NCBI RefSeq assembly: GCF_030445035.2
Contig: NC_080699.1
Coordinates: 8,556,001-8,620,000 of the forward strand
Direction of reading: 5' to 3'
DNA: 64,000 nucleotides
Origin: Dasypus novemcinctus
Lineage: Eukaryota > Chordata > Mammalia > Cingulata > Dasypodidae
Part shown: in pieces, positions 1 to 35,084 of the stretch
Layout: each line of letters opens with the position of its first letter
How positions within the stretch are numbered: position 1 is the first letter of the stretch
Translations under genes and position numbers: made by a program
The notes under the pieces: model-generated
The model's input: the letters and a program-made list of their open reading frames with translations, nothing else
What the model was told of the DNA's origin: nothing
The model's database searches: none

Positions 1-226
1 GTTGGCACCACCGACATTCTTCTTTTAGCTTTATGGTGCTGGAGAAAGATTTTTGAACTCATGGAAACATCTTTTGGTTTGGTAAATGTTGTCCACAGAA
101 GACTGCCTTCAACATAACTCACATCAAGAAGACTATAGATTAGTGTTTTTTTGCCTATGTCAATGTGAGGCTAATTGGATATTTTCCTCAGAATAAAACC
201 AAAGAGTGGTTTCTCTTTAAACTTAC

Positions 227-9684
<9,458 letters not shown>

Positions 9685-11049
9685 TCCTCTCTCTCCAGCT
9701 GAAGCCTGATTCTGTTTGCACAAAATTTAGAAAACGATAGTTAGACGTGGCATGAATTGGCTTGTATCATCGCTTAATTAATAACAGAAAAGGACGTTTG
9801 CCATAAACTGTGTCATGGTATGTTGTTTTGGTTTTTATTTTTCTGAATTAACTTGATTTCGCAATCAGGAACTGCAAGTGTTTAGTAAGCACAGTCATTC
9901 TTCATTATTGAATTCAGTGTACTATGTAGTAAGCCTCCATAGTAGGTTATGGAGATTACTCTACTGGAATAGCCAATAGAGGTTATTCTCTTCACAAATA
10001 CTTGGAGAGTTTATAAAATAATTTTGAATGAAACCACAGAGTATCTTGGTAGTGTGGTCTCGGGAAAAGATAATTGAATCAGGAATCAGATTACCCTAAT
10101 TAATTCATCAATTGTTTATTGAGCACCCACTATTTGCCTGTCACTGTGGATGCCAGCATGATACACATTCTGAACTTGTTGGAGAATTCAGACATGTACA
10201 GGACTAATGGGAGACAAAACGGAGACAGCAATGAGTTGTAGGAAACCCTAGACCACCTGAAGCAAATGTATGTGCAGATAGATGGCCATAGAAAATGGGG
10301 ATGGAGGGTGGATGGAGAAGAGGCCACCTGGGAAGATGAAGAGTGCATGGAAGGCCCATATAATGAGGGACCATGAAGGCCAAAATTAAGATCTGGGGCT
10401 TCGAGCAGAGAAGAGAGAGCACTTTTATTTATTCTTTCCTTCTTTACCTGGGTCACTTTAAGACAAAGCAGCACTATCAGAGTCATGTTCTCCCTCCCTT
10501 GTCCTCTGATTTTCTTCTACCAGTCATTGAAATTTCCTCCCCTCTCTTCTCTCAAACGTTAACTCCTCAACTCATGGACCTTTCCAAATCTTCCTTGGCT
10601 GTATCCTGAATAAAAATTCTGTTCCATAGCAGCAACAGGAATTATAAACCCTAGGTAGGTGTGTGATTCCTTTGCATTGAAAGCTCATCCTGATTATAAA
10701 TACTCTTTAGCAAAAAAAGTCATCTCTTGACTTCATGTATGTATACACTTTGACAAGTAAGTAGCCCCTGGAGAGAGGGCTGGAGGGGTGTACACAGACA
10801 TGAACAAGATTTACATTATAATTGTCTTGCTAATGTCTTATTTTTCTAAGCTGGATATGAGTACATGTATGGTCACTATGTTATTATTTTTATGTTTTTC
10901 TTTGCCCTAAAATATTTCAGAATACATTTTCAAGGTCACAAATAGTTATCAAAAAAAATGTCATCTAATAGTGCTATCTTGCTTGTACAGAAAAACAGCA
11001 TTCCCTGGCTCCAACCATCAACTCTTCAAGTCCTGCTCCCCAGAGGTAA

Positions 11050-11900
11050 ATTTTCCATACCTAAAAATGCCCTTTACTCTGTCTTTGACTGATAGTGTGG
11101 CTGGATATAGAATTTTAGGCTGAAATAAATTTCCCTTAGGATTTTGAAGGTATTGTTCCATTGTTCTCTAGAACCTAATGTTGCTATTAAGAAGTCTTCT
11201 ATTCTGATTCTTGATGTTTTTCTTTTCTTCCAAAAAATTTTGTAAATCTTCGCTTTACCCAGGGATTCAGAAATTTCATAATAATGTCTCTTGATGTGGG
11301 TCTTTTTGCATTAAAATTGCTGGGCAGTAAGTGTTCCTTCTTTTATGGGGGCTTCAATTTTAGAAAAACTCCCTATATTATTTCTTTGATTATTTTTTCC
11401 CATTCATTTTTCTCTTTCTCTTTTAGGAATATGTATCTCTTAGTCCTCCAGGATTGAATCTCTATGTTTTTAATATATCCTTTACTATTTTCCATCAAAT
11501 TTATTTTCCAGATCACTTGTTGCATTTTAAAAATTTCAGCTATCATATTTTTAATTTCTAAGAGTTCTTTTTATTTCTTTAAATATCCTTTACTTATAAA
11601 TTTTTACTTTTTGCATGCTGTTGGTTTTTTATGGATGTGAAATATGTCTTCTTATGTCTCTGAGAATGTTAATGTTTGTTGCTTTTGGTATTTTCTTTTT
11701 ATTCCAGGATTATCTCTATTCCTCAAAGTTTCTTTTTTTTTGGCCCCTGTTTTTCACGTTAGGAGCTTTTTCCAAATGTGTGGTGACTTTGGGCTGTCTA
11801 ATCTATTTAAACATCTGGCTGGAAGCTCTGGGTGCACGGCAGGGCTTGCTAACCGGTAGGTTTGTTGCTGAGAGGTAAGTTCATTGGAGGGAGATGTGGC
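11050..11900 (-). mobile_element. L1 LINE fragment, antisense
   Basis: The minus strand carries a diverged L1 open-reading-frame region. The sequence around GTGGCTGGATATAGAATTTT is its hallmark in reverse, and corresponds to the same L1 segment found in sense at about 13750-13870. The right limit is approximate. Confidence 0.6.
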
Positions 11901-12639
11901 AGGTCCAAACATTTCACATGATGGAGTAGTTAAAATTAGATTTGGTTGAATATAGCAGAAAGAAATCCCACAAAATAACAGATATTTAATTAAAATATTT
12001 ATTTTTTCTCCTTCACATAAAATAAGTACAGAATGGGCAGTCCAGGGCTTGCATGGTAACATCCTATCACCAGGGACTGAGGCAACATCTACCTTGCTAT
12101 GCCATCTCAAGCTCTAGCCATTGTCATTGCATCTGCATCACAGGAAGTAGGAAAGTGAAGAAGTAAATTCCCAGTTTTTCCTAGAAGCCCCACACGACAT
12201 CCTGCTTACACGATTTTTTTTTTTTTTGCTAGAACTTAAACACATGGCCACATGTAGCTGTAAGGAGACTCTGAAAATCATCTTTTAGCTGGATGCATGA
12301 TACCTCAAAGTGAAATTGGGATCTCATTGTGGAGGAGGAAGGGGAGATGGATATTAGGGTAGGCAACTAACAGCCTCTGCCACAATGAGATTTCCCCAGT
12401 GTCTGTACCTGTAAACCGTTTTTTCTTGGATTGGCAAATTCCTCCAGAGGAACTCCTCTGATTTCCTATCATTTTAATCTCCCAGCAATGAAACTGTAGG
12501 AGGTGCCTCTGCAGCCTGTCATGTCCCCTTGACATACCTCTGATTTTAGCTGCAGTTCTGGGGGAAGGTTTGTATAATCTCAGACTCACCTTGCTCTGAC
12601 AAAGTCCAACCTTAAGGGTCTTTGCACTTTCTGTGCAGG

Positions 12640-13010
12640 GCACTGAGAGGTCACAGAAGCCTGCCAGGTCAGCATTAGAGGACAACCCAAAGGTATGAGA
12701 GAGCTAAAGCCTGCAGGGACAAACCTTGACTTACAGAGGGTAGGAGCTGGCGGGCGAGTGCCTCAACCTCCTCTCCACTGTCGGGACAATCAGAAGGTGT
12801 TCAGTGGCTTCCCAGGATGTCCTGAGGGAATTGAGTCCCAGTTGCCTAGAGCAGTAACCTCGGTAACACATCCTCATATGGGCTTTTCCTCCTTCCCTGT
12901 TCACTCTGCTTGCCATTGCAGTCTTGCTTCCTGGAACTATGTCCCAAATAAAATATCTGCACCAAGGCCTTGTCTTGGGCTCTGTTTTCAAAGAAGCTCC
13001 AAACTAAGAC
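12640..13010 (+). mobile_element. Possible ERVL-class LTR fossil
   Basis: Degraded segment whose last part (CAAATAAAATATCTGCACCA onwards) recurs at 21440-21600. The AATAAA and end region look like an old LTR. Family placement is tentative. Confidence 0.35.
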
Positions 13011-13119
13011 TAAAAAGTAATCTCATTATTTTCATTCTAAACTTAAATTTTTACATTTCTTGTATTCACATAGAACTTAAGTGTACCAGGCAGAAAACAC
13101 CATGTGTTATCAAGAAGAA

Positions 13120-13335
13120 GAAAAAAAAATTTTTACTAGGTACCCAGGCTGGGAATTGAACCACAGACCTCATAGGTGGGAAGCTGTCACTCAGCCACTG
13201 AGCCATATCATCTCCCCTGAGTTGGTTTTTTTGGTTGTTTGCTTGTTGTATGTTTTTTTGTTTTTGTTTTGAGGAGGCACTGGGGACCTCCTAAAAGCAG
13301 GCACTCAACTGCTTGAACCATATCTGCTCCCCAAG
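13120..13335 (-). repeat. DAS-type tRNA SINE, two monomers
   Basis: Two diverged monomers with the same design as the 1412-1635 copy, seen on the plus strand as GGGAATTGAACCACAGACCT and, further on, GAACCATATCTGCTCCC. It lies between MMP27 and MMP8, just before an L1 fragment. Confidence 0.75.
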
Positions 13336-13379
13336 AAATTTTTTTAAAAAGGAAAAAGATGTCTTTTGAATTCCTTGAA

Positions 13380-14740
13380 ATTGAGTTTGCTTTCTATGAC
13401 TCTGTGAAATATTTTTAAAAAATATGAAATCAGTTCTTATATCGAAAATGTATACATGAGGTTTAAGAAGGAGAAGAGAAGAGAAAAGGGGCAGAATGAA
13501 TATTTGAAGAAATAATGATAGAACATTTCCCAACCCTATTGAAGGACACCGATATCCATGTCCAAGAAGCACAACATACTCACATCTGAATAAATCCAAA
13601 TAGGCCAACTCCAAGACACATACTAATCAGAATGTCAAATGCCAAAGACAAAGAGAGAATTCTGAGAGCAGTGAGAGAAAAGCAAGGCATCACATATAGA
13701 GGATACTCAAGATTAATTGCTGATCTCTCATCAGAAACCATGGAGGCAAGAAGACAGTGGTATAATATATTTAAGACACTGCAAGAGAAAAACTTCCAGC
13801 CAAGAATCTTATATCCAGCAAGACTGTCTTTCAAAAATGAGGGTGAGTTTAGAATATTCACAAATAAACAGAAACTGAGGGAGTTTGTAACCAAGAGACC
13901 AGCTTTGCATGAAATTCTGAAGGGTGTGCTATAGCCTGAAATGAAGACAGGAGAGAGAGACCTGGAAGAGAGCTTTGAAATGAAGATTATATCAATAAAA
14001 GTAACAAAAAGTACCAAAAAGGTGGTGAAAATAAAATATGACAGATAAAACCCAAATATTCAGGAATAAACTTAACCAATGATGTGTAAAGCACTTGTAT
14101 TCAGAAAACTATAACTCGGTGTTAAAAGAAATTTTAAAAGACCTAAATAACTGGAAGAACACTCCATGCTCATGGATTGGAAGACTAAATATCATTAAGA
14201 TGTCAACTCTACTCAAACTGATATACAGATTCAATATAATCCTGATAAAAATTCCACCAGTATTTTTTAAATAAATGGAAAACACAAGTATCAAATTTCT
14301 TTGGTAGGGTAAGAAGTCCTGAATAACCAGAAACATCTTAAAAAGGAAAAGTGAAGTTAGAGGACTCTCATTTCCAGACTTTAAATCATATTACCTAGCT
14401 ACTTGGTAAAAACAGCATGGTACTGACATAAAGACAGACACATAGACCAATGGATCCAAATTGATGGTTCAGAAACAGACCCTCACATCTATTGCCAAGT
14501 GATTTTTGACTAGCCTGTCAAATGCACACACCTTGGGCAGAGCAGTCCATTCAACAAATGGTGCTGAGAGAACTGGATATCCATAGCCAAAAGAAGAAAA
14601 GAGGACCCCTATCTCACACCTTATACAAAAATTAACTCAAAATGGTCCAAAAACCTAAATATAAAAGCAAAAAACCATAAAGCTTCTAGAAAAAATGTAG
14701 GAAAATATCTTCAAGGTCCTGTGATATGTAGTAGATTCTT
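13380..14740 (+). mobile_element. L1 LINE fragments, coding part, sense
   Basis: At 13632-13934 a 100-codon open stretch reads L1-type protein (for example RRQWYNIFKTLQEKNFQP). From about 14040 comes L1 ORF2 reverse-transcriptase-region sequence (diverged form of IKYLGINL... and [17 protein letters not shown] in a broken frame), then sequence of the ORF2 end around 14400-14700. Internal stops and gaps show it is dead. Confidence 0.75.
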
Positions 14741-16270
14741 AAAGGAGATAAGAGGAGGACTGAAATGGACTACTAATGTTTAATGTATACAGAAGTTTTA
14801 ATTAACTTTAAAAGTGTGGAAATGTACAGAGTTGATGGTAACACATTATAGTACATAACAGCTGGTTTACAAATAAGAATATGGCTGAAAACGGTAGTCT
14901 AGGGATGTAAATGCCAATTGACAGAAAGCTAGAGAATAATCTAGGGACTGAATAGTACAGTAAACCTAGAGATAGATGAAAATTGCAGTTGATGGTACAG
15001 ATGCAAGAGTGTCCTTTGTGAGCTAGAACAGATGTATGCCACTACTACAGGGTGATGGGAATGTGGAGAAACATGGGAAAAATACAACTGGAGTGACCTA
15101 TGGACTGTGGCTAACAGTAATAATGTAATATTCATGCATCTATGCCAAAGATGTATTGTATTGATAATGGGGGAATATGGAGTATGCTATGGACCTGATA
15201 ATAGTCTGATGATATTATATCTTTTTTTTTTTCAAAGAGAAACTCTTTACCAATTTTTAAAAAAATTTTTTAAATTTATTTCTCTCCCCTCCCCCACCCC
15301 CACCCCGGTTGTCCATTCTCTGTGTCTATTTGCTATGTCTTCTTCGTCGGCTCCTGTTGTTGTCATCAGTACGGGAATCTGTGTTTCTTTTTGTTGCGTC
15401 ATCTTGTTGTGTCAGCTCTCCGTGTGTGCCGCATCATTCTTGGGCAGGCTGCACTTTCTTTCTCACTGGGCGGCTCTCCTTACGGGGTGCACTCCTTGCA
15501 CGTGGAGCTCCTCTATGCGGGGACACCCCTGCGTGGCAGGGCACTCCTTGAGCACTTCAGCACTGTGCATGGGCCAGCTGCACACGGGTCAAGGAGGCCT
15601 GGGGTTTGAACCGCGGACCTCCCATGTGGTAGGTGGACACCCTAGCCACTGGGCCAAGTCCGCCACCCTGATATTATATCTTAATCTGTAACAAATGCTC
15701 CACCACAGTGTGGTGTGTTGATAGAGGGGTGTTGAATGGGAATTCTGCACATGTGCATTATTGTTTTGAAAGTTTACAATTTCTGTCATAAAAATATATT
15801 TAAAAAAGAATAATGGGGGTGTTGAGGGATAAATACACCAAACGTAATGTTATGGTAAGATTTTGGCAATATTCTTTAATAATTTATAGCAAATGTCTCA
15901 CAGCAGTGTAAGGTGTTGGTGGTGTGTTGATGTATGGGAACCCTGTAGGATGTTATGCATGTTTGCTTTGTAAGTTCACAACTTTTACAATGCACTTATT
16001 GTTTATATATGTTCATGTATAAATAATATAAAAAATAATAATAGGGTGAGTTGGGGAAAATACTTCGGTTAGTAGTAACATTTTGAGGATGCTCTTGAAT
16101 CATTAGTTAAAAACATTGCACATCAATGCAAGGTATTGGCGGTAGGGTGAGGTATGAGAGTCTTGTATGATGTTATATATGTTTGTTTTGTAAGTTCACA
16201 ACTATTACTATATACTTATTGTTTATGTATGTTTATGTATGAGTGATATACTTCAATTTTTTTAAAAAGT
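14740..16270 (+). mobile_element. L1 3' tail with tandem units, split by a SINE
   Basis: The L1 fragment is followed in the same orientation by a non-coding tail. It contains at least two head-to-tail units of about 230 bp (15812-16042 and 16043-16270). Both have the same order of landmarks (GGGTGTTGAGGG or GGGTGAGTTGGG, TGCAAGGTATTGG-like, TTTGTAAGTTCACAACT, TACTTATTGTTTATGTATGT). An earlier related unit is interrupted by the SINE at 15224-15668. Confidence 0.6.
15224..15668 (-). repeat. Full-length DAS-III-like SINE with target-site duplication
   Basis: The long, about 440-bp form: tRNA-like head at the right end (GGCGGACTTGGCCCAGTGGC on the minus strand), long body and A-rich tail to the left. 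TGATATTATATCTT occurs at 15210-15223 and again at 15669-15682, so the 14-bp target-site duplication is exact. It interrupts an L1 tail. Confidence 0.9.
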
Positions 16271-16849
16271 ACAAAAAACGTATATATGAGGTTTGGCCAA
16301 GAATCCATCATAACTAGCTGGCACAATTGGTGGGTTTTGTGGGAAGATGAACCTTTCACTTTTGTGACTGTAAAACTGACATCACAGAAAGTCTGAGAAC
16401 ACGGGATAATCCAAAATTTACTCTCCTGCCAAAAAATAGCAATTCTCAGTTCTTACAGATCCCTTTTGCCCTTATTCTAGTGAAAATGTAATGAATGAAT
16501 TGTTTATGCACCTGTCTCACTTTCCCTAGCAGGGCACCTGGGACATGTAAGTGGTTAATTAGTTCTTGTTGAATGAATGAGGGAAATGATGACTTTTACT
16601 AGTTTCTGTTTTCTCATTTTAAGAAGTTGAGAATAATGTGGTAACATATTCACGGGAATTTTTTGAGGATATATAAATATAAAATATTTCATAAGCTGTT
16701 AAGCAGTATCTAAAAGTTGATTATTAACAGTAAAAGAATTCTGACAGGGGACTAAATGGCTGCAAATATAACTGAAACTTGCTCTTCTTGTTTATACTTG
16801 ACCTTTTTGGTAGTATTTTAAGAAATTATAAGTAGAGACTTTCCCCTTT

Positions 16850-17600
16850 CCGGAAGCGGAGCAGCGGTGTAGTTGGGAGGCTGCATGGAAGTGGAGCCAT
16901 ACCTCACGCCCGCCCCTCCGGCCAGCTGGGCCCCCCAGATGGGAGCTCCCCCAGGCCAGCCCAGCAGCTCTGCCGCCGCAGCTGCCCCTGCACCTGCACT
17001 TGGCTCAGCACCTGCTGCGCCTGGCCCCGGGTCTGCTGGCCCAGAGGGCGCCCCCTGCAGCGGGCTCTGCTCCTGGGCCTCGCGGGACCCTGCCGTCCCC
17101 GGGGGCTGCAGTGAGGGAGGAACGCTGGGCCCGGGAGGCCTGGCCTCACTTAGCAGCAGCGCTTGGCCCCTGCCACTAGGAGATGACAACGTTTCTGGCG
17201 CGTGCCCAGAACCAGGGTGGCCTTGAGCTCTGTGAGGGTTTCGACGAGGCGCCGCAGCAGGGCAGATTTGCAAATGGATTAGCCTAATCAGGAGGTTGAA
17301 AATGAAGAAATGGAAAGCCTGCTCCCAAGACCAAGCTAATTTAGTGTAAAAGTAGAATTGATAGTGAAAGTAAAAGGTGTAAAACCACTAGTTAAGCCTC
17401 TCCTCTGTCAGGAAGAGCCTCCTTGTTTCAGAACCACAACGGAAGTGGTTGTTCTTATCGTATAGAAGTCCACTGGGATGGTGTGGGCTTTGGGACTGGA
17501 CGAATGTTTGTGTGGTTCCTTGAACCAAAACCAGGTGCTGTGATATTATCATCTGTGAAGGAACTAGAATAAAGTGATTTTCTTCCATAAAAAGAAAAAA
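16850..17600 (+). pseudogene. Unidentified retrocopy-like segment
   Basis: A sharply GC-rich block (16850-17260) set in AT-rich DNA begins like a leader (CTTTCCGGAAGCGGAGCAGC), has an ATG at 16885 in good context opening with MEVEPYLTPAPPASWAPQMG, and carries Ala/Pro/Gln-rich frames. It passes into a less GC-rich part ending with AATAAAG near 17570 and an A-rich run at about 17590-17600. This leader, body, AATAAA and A-tail order is what a reverse-transcribed mRNA copy looks like. No single frame stays open across the block, so it is probably decayed. I do not recognise the parent gene. It could instead be a chance CpG-rich remnant. Confidence 0.4.
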
Positions 17601-17931
17601 AATGTATACGTAGATCACAAATAAGTCATTTCTTTTATAACCCTTTTAAAAGATAGATGAATTTTGGACCTGAATAAGATGCCAAGTTATACTAAATTAT
17701 CTGTGGGATTTAAAAATTTAAACAGAGAAAGAAAACAGAGCATGCTAATGAGAATCATATTTTGTAATCCATGTATTTATCATATAATAAGTGGCATGTT
17801 ATCCTAAGAACTGCAAATATGACAGTATAACGATTTCGATGCCTGGACTAGACATTATTGGTCTACATCTAAAGTTTCTAACAGAAAAGAACCATTAGCA
17901 AAATTATTCATCTACGCTCAATTTAATGAAC

Positions 17932-17937
17932 TTTATT
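17932..17937 (-). terminator. Possible MMP8 poly(A) signal
   Basis: AATAAA on the minus strand about 750 nt past the MMP8 stop codon. It was the clearest hexamer noticed downstream, but other signals may be used, and human MMP8 has a long 3' untranslated region, so the assignment is weak. Confidence 0.2.
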
Positions 17938-18685
17938 GTATTTGGTCTCAGCACTGTCCTATCTGTGCAGAAAACCACTGTTATCTGTACAGTGTACCCT
18001 CTTGGGAACCCCGGTAAATAAAGAAAGAACAGCAGCGCCACTTAGCCCATTTGTTCAGCCTCTGGAAGGTGAAAGCAGGGAAGAAGAGGTGAGGAAGGGG
18101 TGCCTGCTCCCTGCTGCTTCCCTATTAAGATCCCCATTCTCTCAGTAGGGGTTCAACTTTGGCATTCTGTGTTCATTCATTTTCTTAAGTGCTCAAGTAG
18201 CAACCACATTTCTTTCCAAAGTGGAAAATAACTCCGCACTTTCTGTACAGCTAATGGGTACGGTCTATGTTGCTTGTAATCCTTACTCCAAACCAAAACC
18301 CAGTGCTAAATTGTATACAGCACAGACACTTAGGACATGTCTAAAGAGACTTAGGACTATGTGAGCACTTTAGAAGTCAGATAAGCAAGAAATGAAAGAG
18401 TGAATACTGAGGTGACAAAGGGGCTGACTCTCCTTTTGTTCTATTTTGATAGATTCACTAACCTGAAATGGAATGTGTAAGAATCAACTTGGCCTCTGCA
18501 AACAGGGGACTATTTCAAACATATTTTCACTAAGGATAGGTTCAGTGAATACAGTGAAGGCAAACAACATTAATTTTAGTTGAGAAAAGTATAATCAAGG
18601 CACACAGTAGTGAACATGCAAATTGGACTTCTCTACCACTAATATTCAGAAAATGGATCCACATATATTTGATTTTGCTTAAAGT

Positions 18686-31463
<12,778 letters not shown>

Positions 31464-31567
31464 GACCCTGTTTTCAAACACAGCCTGCCCTGGCCTTCTG
31501 CTCTGCCCCCCGAGTAGGGACCCTCCCCTCACAGCACCACGCTCCCTTTGCTTCTCTCTTTTGGCCC

Positions 31568-31575
31568 CTTATAAA
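31568..31575 (-). promoter_or_regulatory. Candidate TATA box of MMP8
   Basis: TTTATAAG on the minus strand lies about 105 bp upstream of the MMP8 start codon, a distance that leaves room for a short 5' leader. It is the only good TATA match in the 150 bp upstream of the ATG. Function is inferred from position and sequence alone. Confidence 0.45.
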
Positions 31576-34500
31576 GCTGCATCTTACACAGTTGCGCATC
31601 AGGAATATGATGCAACATGGGTTCATTACACTCTGACAATTTTGCAATTTTATAATGTGATTTAGTACCCCAAAATGGGGGAAACTTTCAACAGAAAAAA
31701 GCCACACGCTTTGCCACACTTTGCTTTTAGTGTTAGTTAGATATTTACTTTGGCAAAATTGTCTGGTCAAGAAAAGGAACACGTGAGACGAGCCTAGTCC
31801 TGATGTCGTGCAGGTGCACAGCAGGTTTCTGATTGTGTTATGGGATTCTATGTAGGTTCTTGCCTGTGCTGCAGAAATGAATTTCAAGAGCATGCCGGGT
31901 GAGTTAGGCCAGTAATTTATTCAGGTAGGGAGGGAAGAGAAATGGGAGAAAATAGCAGAGCAGGGGTCCTAGGTAGAGAGAAAGGGGCTGGAAAGAGATA
32001 AAGGGGGCTGATTTACAGGCTACAATTCCCCATTATAGCTTATAAATCCCCAGGTTTTACTTGTGTGTCCACATGGCAGAGCAAAAATGGTGAGAGCAGC
32101 GCACAGAGGGCAGGACGGGTCCAGAGGCAGGACCCTTGTTCAGGCCCCGTGTGGCTTTTTGAGCTATTATTCCAGCCCTTTGCTAATGGCAGGGGAGGGT
32201 TCCAGCCGTTTGCTGTTTTGATGGATCACCCCACCCGTCGATCCCCCAGTGAGGACCCAATGATACAGTCCTTGGGGAATACCCGGGGCTTTTCCTGGCT
32301 TCCAAAAAAGTCTTTGTTCTGAATGGCAGAATCTTGGGGGTGGGGGTCTCCCAGCAGCCATCCTGGGGGTTCCTGATGTCCACGAGGACTCTCTGCCAGG
32401 TTCCAGATCCGTCTATGATGCCCTCTCTTACTAGCCGGCTTCAGCTGTGTGAGAGCTGAGGCTCTGTTACTTTATGTAGGGGAGAGTTGTTAGGTTAGAG
32501 GCTGGTGCTTTGGGGGAACCCCTGCGCCCACTCAGCCTGGCAGTACGGGGGGACTGTCACCAGGCAGGGTTTTACGGCAGGGACCACTAGAGAATGAGAT
32601 TTTTGCATCAGTAGGTTTTCCATGGAAGAGACAAAGAGAAGAGTGCTGATGAGCACTTGCCGAATCTTTACCACGTCGCAGGCAGGCAAGCGTTCCTCCG
32701 CTGCTCGGTTCCTCCTCGCACGGCCCGTGGGACATAGATGCTATCATCACCTCCGTCTTACAGGTAAATCACCGTTGGAGGGGCTGGATGACTTGTCCCA
32801 GTCTCATCTTCGTTAGAGGAGCCAGGACGCAGCCCCGGGGTAGGTGACGAGTGGCCTGGTGTCTGCAGCAGGCCCTGCTTTGCTGTTGATCACTGAGCCC
32901 CCATGGCCGCTCATGGGCTGCAGCGCCTAGGACCCCTCCGCTGATGTTCACAGAGGATGAGGCAGGGAGGGGAGCAAAGCCGCCGTATTCCCAAAGGAGT
33001 GAGCTGCAGGGGCTTTCAGACAGGGCCACCATGGAGGGGTGCTGGCCTGGCCCTCGGGCACGCTCTTCCAATCATGCCCCGCTTCTTCTGATGCTACACA
33101 CATGTGGCTTGTGTTTTCACACATGGCCTTTGTGTACATTCACTTACTTAGATGCATCTGTTCTCTGCACAGACAGATACTCTTTTGTATAAATGCAAGT
33201 CCACATGCACGGTCTATGTCATGATAGTGTGTAAATAAAGAGCAGCCTTGTTTGAGATGCCAGGGCAAGGGTGTCAGCACCTCCCCGAGGCCCCTTGGGA
33301 GCTGGGCTAGACCGACTTGATTAGCGCTCGCGTTTTGATGTCTGCATTCACTCAACAGACATCTCCTTCCACCTCTCATGTGCCAGGTACTGGGGTGGGT
33401 GCCAGCATATTGGAGGTAAATTATACGTGCAATTATGACATCAGGCACCAAATGTCAGGACTAGAAATCCAGAGCCAATGCCATGGGGGTCCAGCAGAAA
33501 GAGCAAAGGACAAAGTGGGCGTCCTGAGGGACGCGGGATCTGCACTGGACCTCGGAGAGGTGAAGGTGACCAAACGCGCTGTGGCAGCTTCTCCGCCGTG
33601 TTGTCCAGCTGTTGTGCCGTCGTTGTGCTCATGCTCACACCCCACGGGCGTGCGACTTAGGTGTGCTGCGGCCTCTTGCAAATGAGCTCGTTAGTGAACG
33701 TACCCTTTTGAGCTGAGCGGGGATGCTGTAACTTTTCTCCACCACGTGTTAAGTTATTTTGATGACTGACTTGTTGACAGATCTGTCCTGTTTTCTCCTG
33801 GTGACTTAGGTAAGTGATTTTGAGAAGAACCCCAAGCTTTGGTGAACCCAGTTCTCTGATGTGTGTGTAAACACCATGTTAAGAAAACAGAGTTGTTGGG
33901 TCTAGGTTTCTAAGAGCAAGTCCAGCCTTGGTGCAGTGGGAAAAGACACACTTGTCCTGGGAGCCTCCAGCTCGTGGTTTCTGGATCCTTTCTCCACATC
34001 TGACCCCCAGCCCCTCCGTGGTGTCTGTGCGTCACCCCTTTTGGATCCCGGTGTCCTCTCAGGCCCTCTCTCCTCTGAAAACCTGTGTACAAGTAAAGAC
34101 CAGCTATCAGTCATTCACACCTCAGTGTGAATTTGTGGGCTACTTGCATTTTAAGTCTGTTTCTTACTAGAAAATAAAACAAATTTTAAAAAACAACAAC
34201 GAAGACTTTGTTCCCTATAACATGAGTTCCACAACCAGTAACATGGTAGAAGAAATTGACTTTTCAGCAGAGACAATGTGAGGCAGTGGAGAATTCCCTG
34301 ATTCCCTACTGCTACCTCCTGCAGGCACTGGTCCACTCTGACCACCTGACATCTGTCCCACTGCAAAGACAGCTATGAAAGAGGGGGAAGGCAGCATTTT
34401 ATAGCTAGGTTTTGCTTTTTTTTTTTTTTTACAGTGAAGAGATAAAACTGATCGCATAGATATGCTCTATTTTCTGTTTAGTTAAATAAAAAGAGTGTGT

Positions 34501-34761
34501 TCCACCAGCCAGGGGCAGTGGGTAGCTGGAAAGCTGCCTGGAGGTGTTTGCATGTGGCTGAATCATGAGGGATGAGTAGGAGCCTGCCGGTGGGAACCGT
34601 GATCCAGAGGAGGGAATGGCATGTACTAACACAGGAACATACCCAGCGACACAGGCGGATCCGATGAACATGAACCAAGGCAAAAGTCACGTTTACGTTT
34701 ATGTTTCTGAATTCCAGTGATTAGGATGGATATCTCCACACATTGATCAAGTCGACAGGAT

Positions 34762-35051
34762 AGGGAAACGGACTTGGCCCAGTGGTTAGGGCGTCCGTCT
34801 ACCACACGGGAGGTCCGCGGTTCAAACCCTGGCCTCCTTGACCCGTGTGGAGCTGGCCCATGCGCAGTGCTCATGCGCGCAAGGAGTGCCCTGCCACGCA
34901 GGGGTGTCCCCCGCGTAGGGGAGCCCCACGCGCAAGGAGTGCGCCCCGTAAGGAGAGCCGCCCAGCGCGAAAGAAAGTGCAGCCTGCCCGGGGGGGGGGG
35001 TGGGGGGTGGGGTGGAATTAAATAAATAAATAAATCTTTAAAAAAAAAAAG
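34762..35051 (+). repeat. DAS-III-like SINE, internally shortened
   Basis: Head GGACTTGGCCCAGTGGTTAG, box B GGTTCAAACCC, then a body that stops at a G-rich run (about 34989-35013) and jumps to an AAATAAATAAATCTTT tail. The distal third of the usual body is missing. Confidence 0.85.
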
Positions 35052-35084
35052 TTGACAGGATAGTTCTGGGGCCAGTTGTGACGG

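Larger units (their letters stand above)
9685..18685. other. MMP27-MMP8 intergenic region
   Basis: About 9 kb. Apart from the repeats and the retrocopy listed separately, no exon-like sequence was found. 9685-11050 is unassigned AT-rich DNA with an old LINE or MIR-like stretch near 10100-10200. 11900-12640 and 16270-16850 show nothing recognisable. 17600-18685 is the MMP8 3' flank and probable 3' untranslated region. Confidence 0.6.

Noticed and set aside
1-226. MMP27 exon 9 at the left edge
   Set aside because: No frame in the first 226 bases reads the expected FDE...MDKGFP-type sequence, so the remaining exons must lie outside.
13632-13934. 100-codon open frame as a host gene
   Set aside because: The protein reads as L1-derived (RRQWYNIFKTLQEKNFQP) inside a LINE fragment.
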